Positions 37,954 through 47,605 of a DNA stretch of 64,000 nt are shown here, piece after piece (position 1 is the stretch's first letter; every line of letters starts with the position of its first letter). This stretch comes from Clostridia bacterium (GTDB lineage: Bacteria; Bacillota; Clostridia; Oscillospirales; CAG-272). The DNA lies in assembly GCA_017461475.1 (NCBI GenBank), contig JAFTXX010000014.1:58255-122254 (forward strand). The letters are read 5' to 3'. Made by a program: the position numbers and the translations under genes. Under the pieces are notes generated by a model. The model saw nothing but the letters and a program-made list of their open reading frames with translations. It had not been told where the DNA came from and did not search any database.

Positions 37954-38193
37954 ATGGCGAAAAAGAGGATAAAAAAGGACTCTGAAGAGGTCAGGTGTCC
38001 TTTCTTTCGCGGTGAGACTATGGCTGAAATAAGATGCGAGGGCTTTTTTCGGGGGTGCTCAATTCATGTGGCATTTGCCGATAAAAGTGAAAAGCGCTCC
38101 TTTATGAAAAACGCTTGCGAGTATCTTTACACAGCTTGTCCGATATACAAGCTGTGTGACAGGAAGTATGACGACTTCGGAAAAACAAAATAA
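37954..38193 (+). CDS. Cys-rich small protein, possible late regulator
   Basis: 79 aa, AAAGGGGG before the ATG. Six cysteines: VRCPFFRGETMAEIRCEGFF, then CSIHVAF and ACEYLYTACPIYKLC. Last gene of the early operon, directly before the terminator and late promoter 1. Position is where Firmicutes phages often encode their late-transcription activator, but no known activator family (RinA, ArpU, LtrC) is visible in the sequence. Confidence 0.6.
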   Translation: MAKKRIKKDSEEVRCPFFRGETMAEIRCEGFFRGCSIHVAFADKSEKRSFMKNACEYLYTACPIYKLCDRKYDDFGKTK

Positions 38194-38197
38194 ATTC

Positions 38198-38227
38198 AAA
38201 GAGGCGACGGGTGTTGCCTCTTTTTTT
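38198..38227 (+). terminator. Terminator of the early operon
   Basis: GAGGCGAC-gggt-GTTGCCTC (38201-38220; one G-T pair) followed by TTTTTTT. It ends the early transcript just before late promoter 1. Confidence 0.88.
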
Positions 38228-38239
38228 AAAAAAAGCCCT

Positions 38240-38278
38240 TGGGGGGACTCCCGAAAGGATGGTGTTTGAATGTATAAT
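38240..38278 (+). promoter_or_regulatory. Late promoter 1 (activator-type site plus TATAAT)
   Basis: TGGGGGGACTCCC (38240-38252) with its first G exactly 32 bp from the T of TATAAT (38273-38278), before terS. Unlike the copies at 4733 and 18143 there is no GAGTCC arm after it, so the element does not need a hairpin. That makes a DNA-binding role for the G-rich motif likelier. The spacing, conserved in all three, argues for joint use by one regulator. Confidence 0.75.
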
Positions 38279-38306
38279 AATAAAAATAATTCGGGGGGAG
38301 CTTTCG

Positions 38307-38783
38307 GTGTCGCTTGAAAACGTCGATTGGAATGAGATAAAAAAAGAATATATATCAAGCGCTACGAGCTATCGGAAGCTGTGCGCGAAGTACGGCGTAC
38401 CCCGCACCACTCTTGAAAAGAGGGCGAAGGATGAGAAGTGGACAGATCTGCGAAGGCAGGTCAAGGACAAGGCAGAGGCAGATATGGTCAGACGGGTAGC
38501 TGAAGAAAGCTCAAAGGTGGATCATAAGTATTTCCGACTTGTGGACAAGCTTATCGATAAGGCAGATGAGGTAATAGAAAACACGCCCGTTTGGCAGGTG
38601 CAGTCTATCAAGGATATGGCTTCCGCTCTGCGGTCTCTCCGCGAATGCCGCGGATTTAAGACCGATATAGATTTGCGTGAACAAGAGGCTCGTATAAAAA
38701 ATCTTGAGCGGCAGCTTGAGAAGAGCGACGATATCCCCGAGATAAACGTTGTGTTCGGCTCGGATGAGGACTTTGCAAAATGA
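38307..38783 (+). CDS. terS: Small terminase subunit
   Basis: 158 aa from GTG 38307 with GGGGGGAG 6-8 bases upstream; the longer frame to 38211 starts inside the terminator. Helix-turn-helix region SYRKLCAKYGVPRTTLEKRA (about 20-39), a central coiled coil, and a C-terminal acidic tail ending GSDEDFAK. Recognises the phage packaging site and feeds DNA to TerL. The stop overlaps the terL start (ATGA). Confidence 0.88.
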   Translation: MSLENVDWNEIKKEYISSATSYRKLCAKYGVPRTTLEKRAKDEKWTDLRRQVKDKAEADMVRRVAEESSKVDHKYFRLVDKLIDKADEVIENTPVWQVQSIKDMASALRSLRECRGFKTDIDLREQEARIKNLERQLEKSDDIPEINVVFGSDEDFAK

Positions 38784-40189
38784 AGCTCGACTTCAAAATA
38801 GAGCCGCCAAACGAAAAACAAAAGCTTTTCTTTCTTGATCAGCACAAATACGTGGGGTATGGTGGCGCTCGCGGCGGCGGAAAATCCTGGGCTCTTCGGC
38901 GCAAGATGGCAATGATGTGCCTTTATTACCCGGGCATAAAATGCGGTATATACCGACGTACCTATCCGGAGCTACGGAACAATCACGTTGTTCCCCTTCT
39001 CAGAGAGCTTCACGGGATAGCAAGCTTCAACGAATCCAAGAAGATATTCAAATTCCCGAACGGCTCGGTGATCGAGTTGTGCTATGCGGATAATCAAAAG
39101 GATCTCGGTCAAAAGTTTCAGGGGCAGGAGTTTGACATTTTGTCTATTGACGAGGCAACGCAGATATCCGAGGAGTGGTTTGCCATAATGAAGGCTACGG
39201 TGAGAGGCGTTAATTCTTTTCCGAAGCGTATTTATATAACCTGTAACCCCGGCGGGGTGGGTCACTCATGGGTAAAGCGGCTGTTTATCGACAGGAGCTA
39301 CAAGGATAGTGAGGACCCCTCGGAGTATAGCTTCATCCAGGCTCTTCCTCACGATAATAAGGCGCTTATGGAGAGTGACCCCGATTACATCAAGAGCCTT
39401 GCGTCTCTTCCGCCAAAGCTTCGGGCGGCGTGGCTTGAGGGCTCGTGGGATATCTTTATGGGTCAGTTCTTTGAGGAATTTATCGATGATCCGCAACACT
39501 ATCACGACCGAAGGTATACCCACGTTATCGAGCCCTTTGAGATACCGCCGCGCTTTGAGATATACCGTTCCTTTGACTGGGGCTATTCGAAGCCCTTTTC
39601 CTGCGATTGGTGGGCGATAGATACGGAGGGCAGGGCTTATCTTTGCCATCAGCTCTACGGCTGTACGGGAACGCCCGATGAGGGTATTAAGTGGGCTCCT
39701 GACAAGGTGTTTTCAGAGATCGCCCGTATCGAGCGGGAGCATAGGTGGTTTAAGGACAGGGCTATCCGCGGAGTTGCCGACTCGGCTATATGGGCATCCG
39801 ACGGCGGCGAGGCTATCATTGAGAGCGCCGACCGTCACGGTGTATACTTCGACAAGTCCGATAAAACGCGGGTGGCGGGATGGATGCAGATGCATTACAG
39901 GCTGTCCTTCGGTGATGACGGCAGACCGATGATGTATTTCTTTAACACCTGCCGTCACGCTATACGCACCATTCCCCTGATGCAGTATTCGCAGACTCTT
40001 CCCGAGGATCTTGACACATCGCTTGAGGATCACTTTTGCGATTCCTGTCGGTATTTTTGTATGACACGTCCCATTTCCGCGAGAGACGCGGCGCGGAAAG
40101 AAAGACCCATATCCGACCCTCTTGATCAATTTGAGAGAGAGCGGAGGACGATATATAATTCTTACGGCGCAATTCGATCGGAGGTATAA
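38780..40189 (+). CDS. terL: Large terminase subunit (packaging ATPase/nuclease)
   Basis: 469 aa. Walker A, YGGARGGGKSWALRRK (about 29-44), Walker B FDILSIDEATQ (about 115-125), coupling motif TCNPGG (about 153-158) and the C-terminal nuclease starting YRSFDWGYSKPF (Asp near 267) are all present. Pumps DNA into the procapsid and cuts it. The last bases hold the GGAGG of the portal gene, whose ATG is 7 bases after the stop. Only complete copy in the window; its stop codon is also the first three bases of the window. Confidence 0.97.
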   Translation: MKLDFKIEPPNEKQKLFFLDQHKYVGYGGARGGGKSWALRRKMAMMCLYYPGIKCGIYRRTYPELRNNHVVPLLRELHGIASFNESKKIFKFPNGSVIELCYADNQKDLGQKFQGQEFDILSIDEATQISEEWFAIMKATVRGVNSFPKRIYITCNPGGVGHSWVKRLFIDRSYKDSEDPSEYSFIQALPHDNKALMESDPDYIKSLASLPPKLRAAWLEGSWDIFMGQFFEEFIDDPQHYHDRRYTHVIEPFEIPPRFEIYRSFDWGYSKPFSCDWWAIDTEGRAYLCHQLYGCTGTPDEGIKWAPDKVFSEIARIEREHRWFKDRAIRGVADSAIWASDGGEAIIESADRHGVYFDKSDKTRVAGWMQMHYRLSFGDDGRPMMYFFNTCRHAIRTIPLMQYSQTLPEDLDTSLEDHFCDSCRYFCMTRPISARDAARKERPISDPLDQFERERRTIYNSYGAIRSEV

Positions 40190-40195
40190 ACGAGA

Positions 40196-42121
40196 ATGCC
40201 CATTCCTTTTTTTGAAAAGCTTGTTAAACACAAGCCGTACCCGCAAAAGCTTCGGGCGCTTTCCGCAAAGGGTGAAGCGGGAGCGGCGCCTGCCACTCTT
40301 CCCGTTGATGAAAAGCGGATCGCTGTATGGAACGCTGCGCTGCGGTCCTATAAAAGCAGACGGTCTGTTATTGAAGATAAGATACGCTCCAATGAGGCTT
40401 TTTGGCGAATGAGACAATGGAAGGTGAGAGACCCTGACGGAGGAATGCAGACACCGTCAACAGCCTGGCTGTTCACCTGTATTCAATCCAAGCTTGCGGA
40501 TGTGATGGATTCCTATCCTACGGCTAACTTCCGTCCACGTCAGAAGGATGATGTGGAGGAGGCAAAGCGGTTATCCTCTATCGTACCTGTTATTATGGCG
40601 CAGAATAACTTTGAGCAGACATACAGAGAGGTGTCCGAGTACACTCTGAAGAATGGTATCGGCATTTATCACGTTTTTTGGGATGGAAGGAAGCTTCACG
40701 GGCTCGGAGATATTGCCATAAAAAAGATGGATGTGCTCCGAGTTTTCTTTGAACCCGGTATTACGGACATTCAGGATTCCACATACCTGTTTGTAGTAGA
40801 GCTTGTGGACAAGAACACCTTGTATGGAAGATACCCACATGCGCGGAGCACAGTTAAAGGGAAGGTCATAGAGCCGAGCAGATTCATTACCGACGAGCAG
40901 GTGGACGTACAGGACAAGATCGTTGTTGTGGACGTATATTACAAGGTGGAGACCGGGGGCAAGAGGATACTTCACTACTGCAAATACGCGGATACGACAT
41001 GCCTTGAGTCTACGGAGAATGACCCCGAAAAATATCCGAACGGACTTTACGATCACGGACTGTATCCCTTTGTGGTGCAGAGCCTTTATCACATTGAACA
41101 AAGTCTTTACGGAACGGGAATGGTCGATCTCGGCGCGGATACACAATTGCAGATCGATCTGATGAACAGGGCTGTGGTGGAGAATACCTTGATGGGCGCA
41201 AAGCCTCGGTTTCTTACCACGCTTGACGCGGATGCCGCGGAGACTCAGCTTGCGGATCTGACGCGTACCTTTATTCAGGTGCCGTCGGTTTCAGAGCACA
41301 ACACAGTTCCGATGACTACAACGCCCCTTGGGGGTAATTATCTGGAGTTCATCCAGAGCAAGATCGACGAGCTGAAGCGTGTTACCTCAAACCACGACGT
41401 AAACAACGGCGCGGCGCCCAGCGGCATTACTGCTGCTTCCGCCATATCCGCCCTACAGGAGACCTCGGGAAAGGACAGCCGCTTTATCAACAAGAGCTTT
41501 TACAACGCCTACAGGCTTTTGATGACGCAGGTGGTAGAGCTTATAAGGCAGTTTTATGATGTGCCGCGGTGGTTCCGCATTATTCCCGACCAAGCCGCGG
41601 GCGCGTCGGAGGCTTTTGTTAAGTTTGATAACAGCGGTCTGAAGGGATCCCCCCAGGTAACGGCAGGCGGCGAACCAATTGGGTGGCGTGTTTCTGAATT
41701 TGATATTGAGATCACGGCGGAAAAAGCTAATCCCTACCGCAAGATGGAGCAGAACGAGCTTGCGTTGTCCTTCTTCAAATTAGGATTTTTCAATCCTCAG
41801 CTTACAGATCAGGCGCTTGCCTGTCTCAGTATGATGGACTTCGATCATAAGCAGGATGTTATTGAGAGGATCGAGCGGAACGGGACTCTTATCGAAATGC
41901 TTGCGATGTATCAGAAGCTTGCTATTGGTATGGCAAAGCGTTACGGAGATGCGGAGGCGCTTCGGGTAATTCAGCAGAATATGATGGCGTACGGTCAGGA
42001 AATCCCCGTGGGAGCGGATGTAGATCCTGCTGATGCCGCTGATCCCGAGGCAGGTACGAAGGAGGCAAAGCACGTGCAAAAGGCAAGAGAGAGAGCGAGA
42101 AGCTCCACAGAGGTGATATGA
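40196..42121 (+). CDS. Phage portal protein (second copy)
   Basis: Same 641-aa product as the gene at 10-1935. Here the native upstream context is visible: terL ends 7 bases before and supplies GGAGG for the start. Confidence 0.85.
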   Translation: MPIPFFEKLVKHKPYPQKLRALSAKGEAGAAPATLPVDEKRIAVWNAALRSYKSRRSVIEDKIRSNEAFWRMRQWKVRDPDGGMQTPSTAWLFTCIQSKLADVMDSYPTANFRPRQKDDVEEAKRLSSIVPVIMAQNNFEQTYREVSEYTLKNGIGIYHVFWDGRKLHGLGDIAIKKMDVLRVFFEPGITDIQDSTYLFVVELVDKNTLYGRYPHARSTVKGKVIEPSRFITDEQVDVQDKIVVVDVYYKVETGGKRILHYCKYADTTCLESTENDPEKYPNGLYDHGLYPFVVQSLYHIEQSLYGTGMVDLGADTQLQIDLMNRAVVENTLMGAKPRFLTTLDADAAETQLADLTRTFIQVPSVSEHNTVPMTTTPLGGNYLEFIQSKIDELKRVTSNHDVNNGAAPSGITAASAISALQETSGKDSRFINKSFYNAYRLLMTQVVELIRQFYDVPRWFRIIPDQAAGASEAFVKFDNSGLKGSPQVTAGGEPIGWRVSEFDIEITAEKANPYRKMEQNELALSFFKLGFFNPQLTDQALACLSMMDFDHKQDVIERIERNGTLIEMLAMYQKLAIGMAKRYGDAEALRVIQQNMMAYGQEIPVGADVDPADAADPEAGTKEAKHVQKARERARSSTEVI

Positions 42122-42444
42122 TAAATGTCGTATATGACGAAGCCTGCGGCATCACGATGACAGGGCACGCGGGACAAGCCCCGAGGGGGCAGGATATAGT
42201 CTGCGCGGGAGCCTCGGCAATAGTAATATCACTTGCCGAAATGCTTGAACGAAATAGTGAAGAGCTGATAGAGCGCGGTATACTGCTTGAAAGCGGCAGG
42301 GCAAGCATAAAGGTGGTGCCTCGCGGCGCCTTTAAAAATTGTTGTGAGGGCGCGTTTGAGATGGCTATGTGCGGGTTGGAGCTACTTTCGGAGCAATATC
42401 CCGATTACATATGTGTTTCCCGCGTTGCGGGGAATGGCGAATGA
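42118..42444 (+). CDS. prp: Prp-family cysteine protease (second copy)
   Basis: Identical to 1932-2258, including His17 and Cys29. Confidence 0.9.
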   Translation: MINVVYDEACGITMTGHAGQAPRGQDIVCAGASAIVISLAEMLERNSEELIERGILLESGRASIKVVPRGAFKNCCEGAFEMAMCGLELLSEQYPDYICVSRVAGNGE

Positions 42445-42548
42445 TATATCGCCGTTGGCAATATTGATGAGGCTATTTGCTGTTTGCCTACGGCTAACAG
42501 GCAAATAGCAACCATAATTCATCACATCGACGAAGTCGATATATCATT
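42440..42548. repeat. Palindromic element with 12-bp terminal inverted repeats (second copy)
   Basis: Matches 2254-2362. Confidence 0.6.
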
Positions 42549-42575
42549 TATCATTCATCATTTACAACACAGGGC

Positions 42576-42620
42576 TCGCCCACCTGACGGGCAGAAGGTT
42601 TCGCCCACCTGACGGGCAGA
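42576..42620. repeat. Tandem 25-bp hairpin repeat (second copy)
   Basis: Matches 2390-2434. Confidence 0.6.
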
Positions 42621-42653
42621 CGGTCGACGACCTATTCGTCAGAAAGGAGTCAT

Positions 42654-43628
42654 ATGAAACTGACTCGTAATTTCGATCTTTTGCAGATGTTTGCGGAGGG
42701 CGGTGGAGACGGTGGCGCATCCGCGGGCAGTGAAGGATCGGTATTGCCCGGAGCAGAGACGGGGGGAGATGATCCTTTTGTCAACGCACCGAAAAAGGCA
42801 AAAGAATTGTACGCTAAGATGCGCGCTGAGCGTGAGGGAGACGTCCCAGCTTCGGCAGAAGCGGCATCGGCGCAGGTGACCACCGCTAAAGAGGAAGCGC
42901 CCGGGGCGACCGCGGCGAAGAAGCCTACCTTCAAGGAGCTCATTGCAAGTGAGGACTACAAGGCTGACTACGAGCGGCATATTCAAAAAGCGCTCAAGGA
43001 CCGCACAAAGCGACACGATACCGAAATGGGAGAGGTCAATGAGATACTTTCTCTCGTCGGACAAAAATATGGGCTTGACATTGAGTCGGAGGGCTTCAGA
43101 GCCGAGCTTACCAAGGCTTTACAGAACGATGACAGCGTATACGAAAAATACGCTGAGGAGCACGATATGCCGCTGGAGGAAGCAAGGACAGTTGTGCAAT
43201 TGAAGCAACAGCTTGAACGCGCCAACAAGGCGGCAGAGCAGAGGCGGGAGATGGAAGCTGAGAACAGAATCATAGCCGCGCTGAGAAAGAGCGCGGAGGA
43301 GACGGTGGCGAAATACCCTGATTTTGATCTTGAAGCCGCTATGCAGGACGAGCGTTTCCGTCAGCTCACAAGAGCCTGGAACGGAAATACGACCCTTGCA
43401 TATGAATCGCTCAATCACACCGTTCTTGTCGAGGAGGCAGAAAGACGCGCGGCGGCTGAAGCCACACAGGCGGTAGCCAACAGCGTAAGAGCAAATCTGT
43501 CAAGACCCGCTGAGGGCGGAATTTCCTCATCAAACAATACAGCGTCCGCCGCGCCCGATTTTGAGGCTATGGACCTCGGTCAGCTTCGCGCGTGGGCGGC
43601 AAAACAAAATCACAGGATGAGGAGATAA
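42654..43628 (+). CDS. Capsid scaffolding protein (second copy)
   Basis: Same 324-aa product as 2468-3442, with the FDLLQMFA Prp-type site. Confidence 0.8.
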   Translation: MKLTRNFDLLQMFAEGGGDGGASAGSEGSVLPGAETGGDDPFVNAPKKAKELYAKMRAEREGDVPASAEAASAQVTTAKEEAPGATAAKKPTFKELIASEDYKADYERHIQKALKDRTKRHDTEMGEVNEILSLVGQKYGLDIESEGFRAELTKALQNDDSVYEKYAEEHDMPLEEARTVVQLKQQLERANKAAEQRREMEAENRIIAALRKSAEETVAKYPDFDLEAAMQDERFRQLTRAWNGNTTLAYESLNHTVLVEEAERRAAAEATQAVANSVRANLSRPAEGGISSSNNTASAAPDFEAMDLGQLRAWAAKQNHRMRR

Positions 43629-43652
43629 CGGTCTCCTCGAAAGGAGAAAAAT

Positions 43653-44633
43653 ATGAAAAATAATTTTGCGCTTGACCTTCAGCTTTTCGCTTTTACCGAT
43701 GCGCCCGCATCGATGACTAAGACTGCAACCGGCGAGATGTCTTCCACTATGAAGACCTTTTACAACAAGAGTCTTCTTGAGAACGCCCGTGAGGAGTCGG
43801 TGTTTGACCAGTTTGCGATGCCCACTCCCATGACCCACGGCAAGACCGCCGAATGGCGCAGATGGAAGACCTTCGCTCCCGCTACCACCCCACTTGAAGA
43901 GGGCGTAATTCCCAACGGTCACACCTTCGGAATGGAGGCTGTTACGGCGGGGCTTTCCCAGCACGGTGATTATACTCCTATATCGGATGTTCTTGAGATG
44001 ACCGCTTTTGATCCCGTTATTTATGGGGCGACTGAGGAGATGGGCGCGGCGGGCGCGGAGACCTCGGATATTCTTATCCGAAACGATCTGCTGACAGGAA
44101 CAAATCAGATCTATGCGGGCGCAAAGTCGAGCAAGAGCAGCCTTGCTGCCGCCGATACCATTACACCCGCGCTGATCAACAAGGCTGTGACCTTCCTCAA
44201 GAAGATGCGCGCGCCTAAGATCAATGGATACTATGTAGCGGTCATTCATCCCTCAGTTGCGGAGGATCTTCGTAACAGTGAGGAATGGAAGGAATTTCAC
44301 AAGTACAACGATACCTCTCCCATCTTCAAGGGAGAGATCGGTGAGCTTCACGGTGTGAAGTTTATCGAGTCTAATTTTGCCAAGGTCGACAGCGGCACGA
44401 ATATCAAGGTATATTCCACTATGATCTTCGGCAAGGATGCCTTCGGTAAGCTTGGTATTACGGGCGGCGAAATGCAGATGATCATACACGGTAAAAATGA
44501 GATCGGAGGTCCTCTCGATCAGTTCTCCACCGTTGGCTACAAGTTTATGCACGGCGCGAGAGTGCTGTATGAGGAAAGACTCATCAACCTTTGGACTGCA
44601 TCCTCCTATGGGGATGAGGATGATGTAAACTAA
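43653..44633 (+). CDS. Major capsid protein (second copy)
   Basis: Same 326-aa product as 3467-4447, with the LDLQLFA Prp-type site. Confidence 0.88.
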   Translation: MKNNFALDLQLFAFTDAPASMTKTATGEMSSTMKTFYNKSLLENAREESVFDQFAMPTPMTHGKTAEWRRWKTFAPATTPLEEGVIPNGHTFGMEAVTAGLSQHGDYTPISDVLEMTAFDPVIYGATEEMGAAGAETSDILIRNDLLTGTNQIYAGAKSSKSSLAAADTITPALINKAVTFLKKMRAPKINGYYVAVIHPSVAEDLRNSEEWKEFHKYNDTSPIFKGEIGELHGVKFIESNFAKVDSGTNIKVYSTMIFGKDAFGKLGITGGEMQMIIHGKNEIGGPLDQFSTVGYKFMHGARVLYEERLINLWTASSYGDEDDVN

Positions 44634-44651
44634 TATTAAAGGAGCTTGGTT

Positions 44652-44882
44652 ATGGCAGAAAACAAAATGAAGGAGATATTTCTTCCCTTGATCGACGGAG
44701 AGAACGCGCCCACAGAGCAGTTCGTGGGTTTTAACGGAAAGGCTTATCGTATCAAGCGCGGTGAGACGGTAAAGGTCCCCGAGGGGGTATATAACATTCT
44801 TATGGAATCGCAGGAGGCGAAGAACCGAGCTATCCGTGAAAAGCAGAAGAGAGGTATCAAAAGGGCAAAGGACGGCGATTGA
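44652..44882 (+). CDS. Small head-completion-like protein (second copy)
   Basis: Same 76-aa product as 4466-4696. Confidence 0.65.
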   Translation: MAENKMKEIFLPLIDGENAPTEQFVGFNGKAYRIKRGETVKVPEGVYNILMESQEAKNRAIREKQKRGIKRAKDGD

Positions 44883-44918
44883 TGTTGCCCTGTTGTCGAA
44901 TGATATATCATTTACGAA

Positions 44919-44957
44919 TGGGGGGACTCCCATAAGAGTCCCCCCATATCGTATAAT
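44919..44957 (+). promoter_or_regulatory. Late promoter 2 (second copy)
   Basis: TGGGGGGACTCCC and TATAAT as at 4733-4771. Confidence 0.7.
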
Positions 44958-44986
44958 ATAGGCAAATATAAAAGGAGGTTGGAAAA

Positions 44987-45364
44987 ATGACGATTATGGA
45001 GGCAATATCCGCGGCCGACGGTCTGCGGAACAACCATATAGATGAGCAGATAAAGAAAGCGTGGCTTTCCGAGCTTGACGGAAGAATTTTTTATGAGTTG
45101 ATCAGACCTTACGGAAAACAGGACGAATTTACAGGGTATGGGGCAGATACGGCATCAGACACCGCGCTTATCGTGCCTTATCCTTACGATAGCTTATATG
45201 TCACCTATCTTGAAATGCAGATAGCGCGTCAGAACAATGAAATGCCCCGCTATAACAACGCGGCTGTCGTATTTAACGAGCAGTATAGCGCCTTCAGACG
45301 GTGGTACAGCAGGAATAATGTCAAGCCCTCTGTCGGAATAAGCTTTCCTACAAGGGGGAACTGA
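44987..45364 (+). CDS. Probable head-tail adaptor (second copy)
   Basis: Same 125-aa product as 4801-5178. Confidence 0.65.
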   Translation: MTIMEAISAADGLRNNHIDEQIKKAWLSELDGRIFYELIRPYGKQDEFTGYGADTASDTALIVPYPYDSLYVTYLEMQIARQNNEMPRYNNAAVVFNEQYSAFRRWYSRNNVKPSVGISFPTRGN

Positions 45365-45365
45365 T

Positions 45366-47447
45366 ATGTACGCTCCGAGATTATATGAAACAGAGGTTGG
45401 CAGAGAGACGGTTCAGGAGTTTCTCGGCTACAACCATAACCTTCGCATAGGCAACGGTGAGTTTTATGATATGAAAAATCTGACGAGCAGGTATTATCCC
45501 GTGCTCTCCCCGAGAGATCGGCGGGGTATCGTGCGGACGGTAGATAACTGCAACGGTCTGCTCGCAAAGGACGAGCTTTGTGTTATTGAGGGGAATACGC
45601 TCCGCTACGGCTCCTTTTCGATGCAGCTTGCCCCTTCGGTGAGCGGCGAGCGGCAGCTCGTATCAATGGGGGCTTATATCTTAGTTTTTCCCGATATGAT
45701 GTACGTAAATACGTCGGATACTTCGGACCTTGGAAATATATCGGCGGGGAAGTCAGTTTATTCGGCTGTTGAGCTTTCTGTCTGTAACGCCGTGGGTGAG
45801 GATATAGGCGCAATGTATATAACAAAAAACGGGCGCTGCATAGGAGTTGGCGCGAACGCAAGGGAGAAATATCTGGACGAGCTGTATATAGCAGATGAGG
45901 AACGGGAATTTTACTATTTCGGATTCATCGGCAACGGTGTGTCCGGCACACAGATAACATTACCCTTTGGCGGCTTTATGGAAAATACAAGGGTGGCAGA
46001 TTACGTTATCGGAGATGAAAGCATCGTGGCTCTCGTACCCGACACAGCAGATTGGAGCGGTAAGCCCTTTCAATGCCTTGCGCCGGGCAAGACTACCGTT
46101 ACCGCTACATTTGAAGATGACGGAAGCTCACAGGTATATACGATAGTTGTACTGAGCATAGACACTCCTCGGGGAGGGGACTACTGGTTAAGATGCGCGG
46201 ACGATTACGAAACTGAGGCTTATGTATATTCGGGAGAGAAAGGCGAGTGGGAACAAGTTACCACGTATGTGAAGCTTTCGGTATCGGGAATAGGCGGGCT
46301 GTTTTCGGAGGTTGACAGCTGTAGGTTTTGTATTACCTCGAGCCACTCCGCCTGTAAGAGTCTTATGAAGCTGTATAAGGAGTACACGTACATATCACCA
46401 ATAAAGTATGACACGGATTGGGTGGTCATTCCCGGCAGCTTGTTTATGTGTGACAGGGCAAGTATAACAGGAACGATGACGCTGGACTTTTCTTTGCCCC
46501 TTATGGATATGGTCTTTGAAAGCGGAAACCGACTGTGGGGCTGTAGGTACGGTAAGAATATTGACGGAAAATTTGTCAACGAGATATACGCGTCGGAGCT
46601 TGGAAATTTCCGCAGCTTTTATTCCTTTCGCGGTATAAGCACTGACAGTTACGCCGTCTCTCTCGGCTCTGACGGAGCCTTTACGGGGGCTGTAAGCTTT
46701 CAGGGGAAGCCTATGTTTTTCAAGAATAACTGCTGTCATACAATTTACGGCGCGTATCCGTCCTCCTATCAGCTTGTAAATAACGGCGACGTGGGGGTAG
46801 CGGCGGGCTCAGGGAAGAGCCTGTGCGTGATAGGAGGTGTTCTTTACTATCACGGCAGAGACGGTGTTTATAGATATAGCGGTGCGGGAAGTGAGATGAT
46901 CTCGGGAGCTCTCGGAAAGGGAAACTTTAAAAATGCCGTGGGAGGCTCGTGCGACAGAAAATATTATTTGTCTATGGATGATGCGAATAATGAAGCTGTT
47001 CTTTTTGTTTTCGATACGGTAAACGGAATATGGCATAAGGAGGAGGCTGCCCATATTGAACATTTCGCCGCTTTTAACGGGGATCTGTATTTTATCGGTA
47101 ACGATCAGCTGTGTACCATAGGAGGCTCCGCGGGAGAACCTGAGAAGGATATCGAGTGGTTTGCCGAGACGGGACGGATAGGATTTATATATCCCGACAG
47201 TCAGTATGTCGGAAAAATACAACTCAGAATGACCTTGCCTGTGGGATCGAGCGTAAATCTCTACATCGAGTACGATTCGGATGGATATTGGGAAGCTCTC
47301 GGCAGTATGGAGGGGAGAAACTCTGTAAGCTTTTCTATTCCCGTAATGCCTAGCAGATGCGACCATTTTCGGATAAAGCTTTCGGGCATAGGTGAGTGTA
47401 AGATATACAGCATCACCAAGACCTTAGAGGTGGGAGGTGAACTGTAA
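45366..47447 (+). CDS. Tail hub / stabilization-like protein (second copy)
   Basis: Same 693-aa product as 5180-7261. Confidence 0.65.
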   Translation: MYAPRLYETEVGRETVQEFLGYNHNLRIGNGEFYDMKNLTSRYYPVLSPRDRRGIVRTVDNCNGLLAKDELCVIEGNTLRYGSFSMQLAPSVSGERQLVSMGAYILVFPDMMYVNTSDTSDLGNISAGKSVYSAVELSVCNAVGEDIGAMYITKNGRCIGVGANAREKYLDELYIADEEREFYYFGFIGNGVSGTQITLPFGGFMENTRVADYVIGDESIVALVPDTADWSGKPFQCLAPGKTTVTATFEDDGSSQVYTIVVLSIDTPRGGDYWLRCADDYETEAYVYSGEKGEWEQVTTYVKLSVSGIGGLFSEVDSCRFCITSSHSACKSLMKLYKEYTYISPIKYDTDWVVIPGSLFMCDRASITGTMTLDFSLPLMDMVFESGNRLWGCRYGKNIDGKFVNEIYASELGNFRSFYSFRGISTDSYAVSLGSDGAFTGAVSFQGKPMFFKNNCCHTIYGAYPSSYQLVNNGDVGVAAGSGKSLCVIGGVLYYHGRDGVYRYSGAGSEMISGALGKGNFKNAVGGSCDRKYYLSMDDANNEAVLFVFDTVNGIWHKEEAAHIEHFAAFNGDLYFIGNDQLCTIGGSAGEPEKDIEWFAETGRIGFIYPDSQYVGKIQLRMTLPVGSSVNLYIEYDSDGYWEALGSMEGRNSVSFSIPVMPSRCDHFRIKLSGIGECKIYSITKTLEVGGEL

Positions 47448-47605
47448 TGATACCTCTGACTACTGAAATAAATCCCTTGGGAGCTACGACCGAGCAAAGA
47501 CAGAACGAGCTTATCCGTCAGCTTCGTATTCAGAACGAGGAGCTGAAGGTGATAATAAACGATATATACAATGAGCTGAACAACATAAAGGAGGGCAAAG
47601 GGTGA
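47447..47605 (+). CDS. Small coiled-coil protein (second copy)
   Basis: Same 52-aa product as 7261-7419. Confidence 0.7.
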   Translation: MIPLTTEINPLGATTEQRQNELIRQLRIQNEELKVIINDIYNELNNIKEGKG

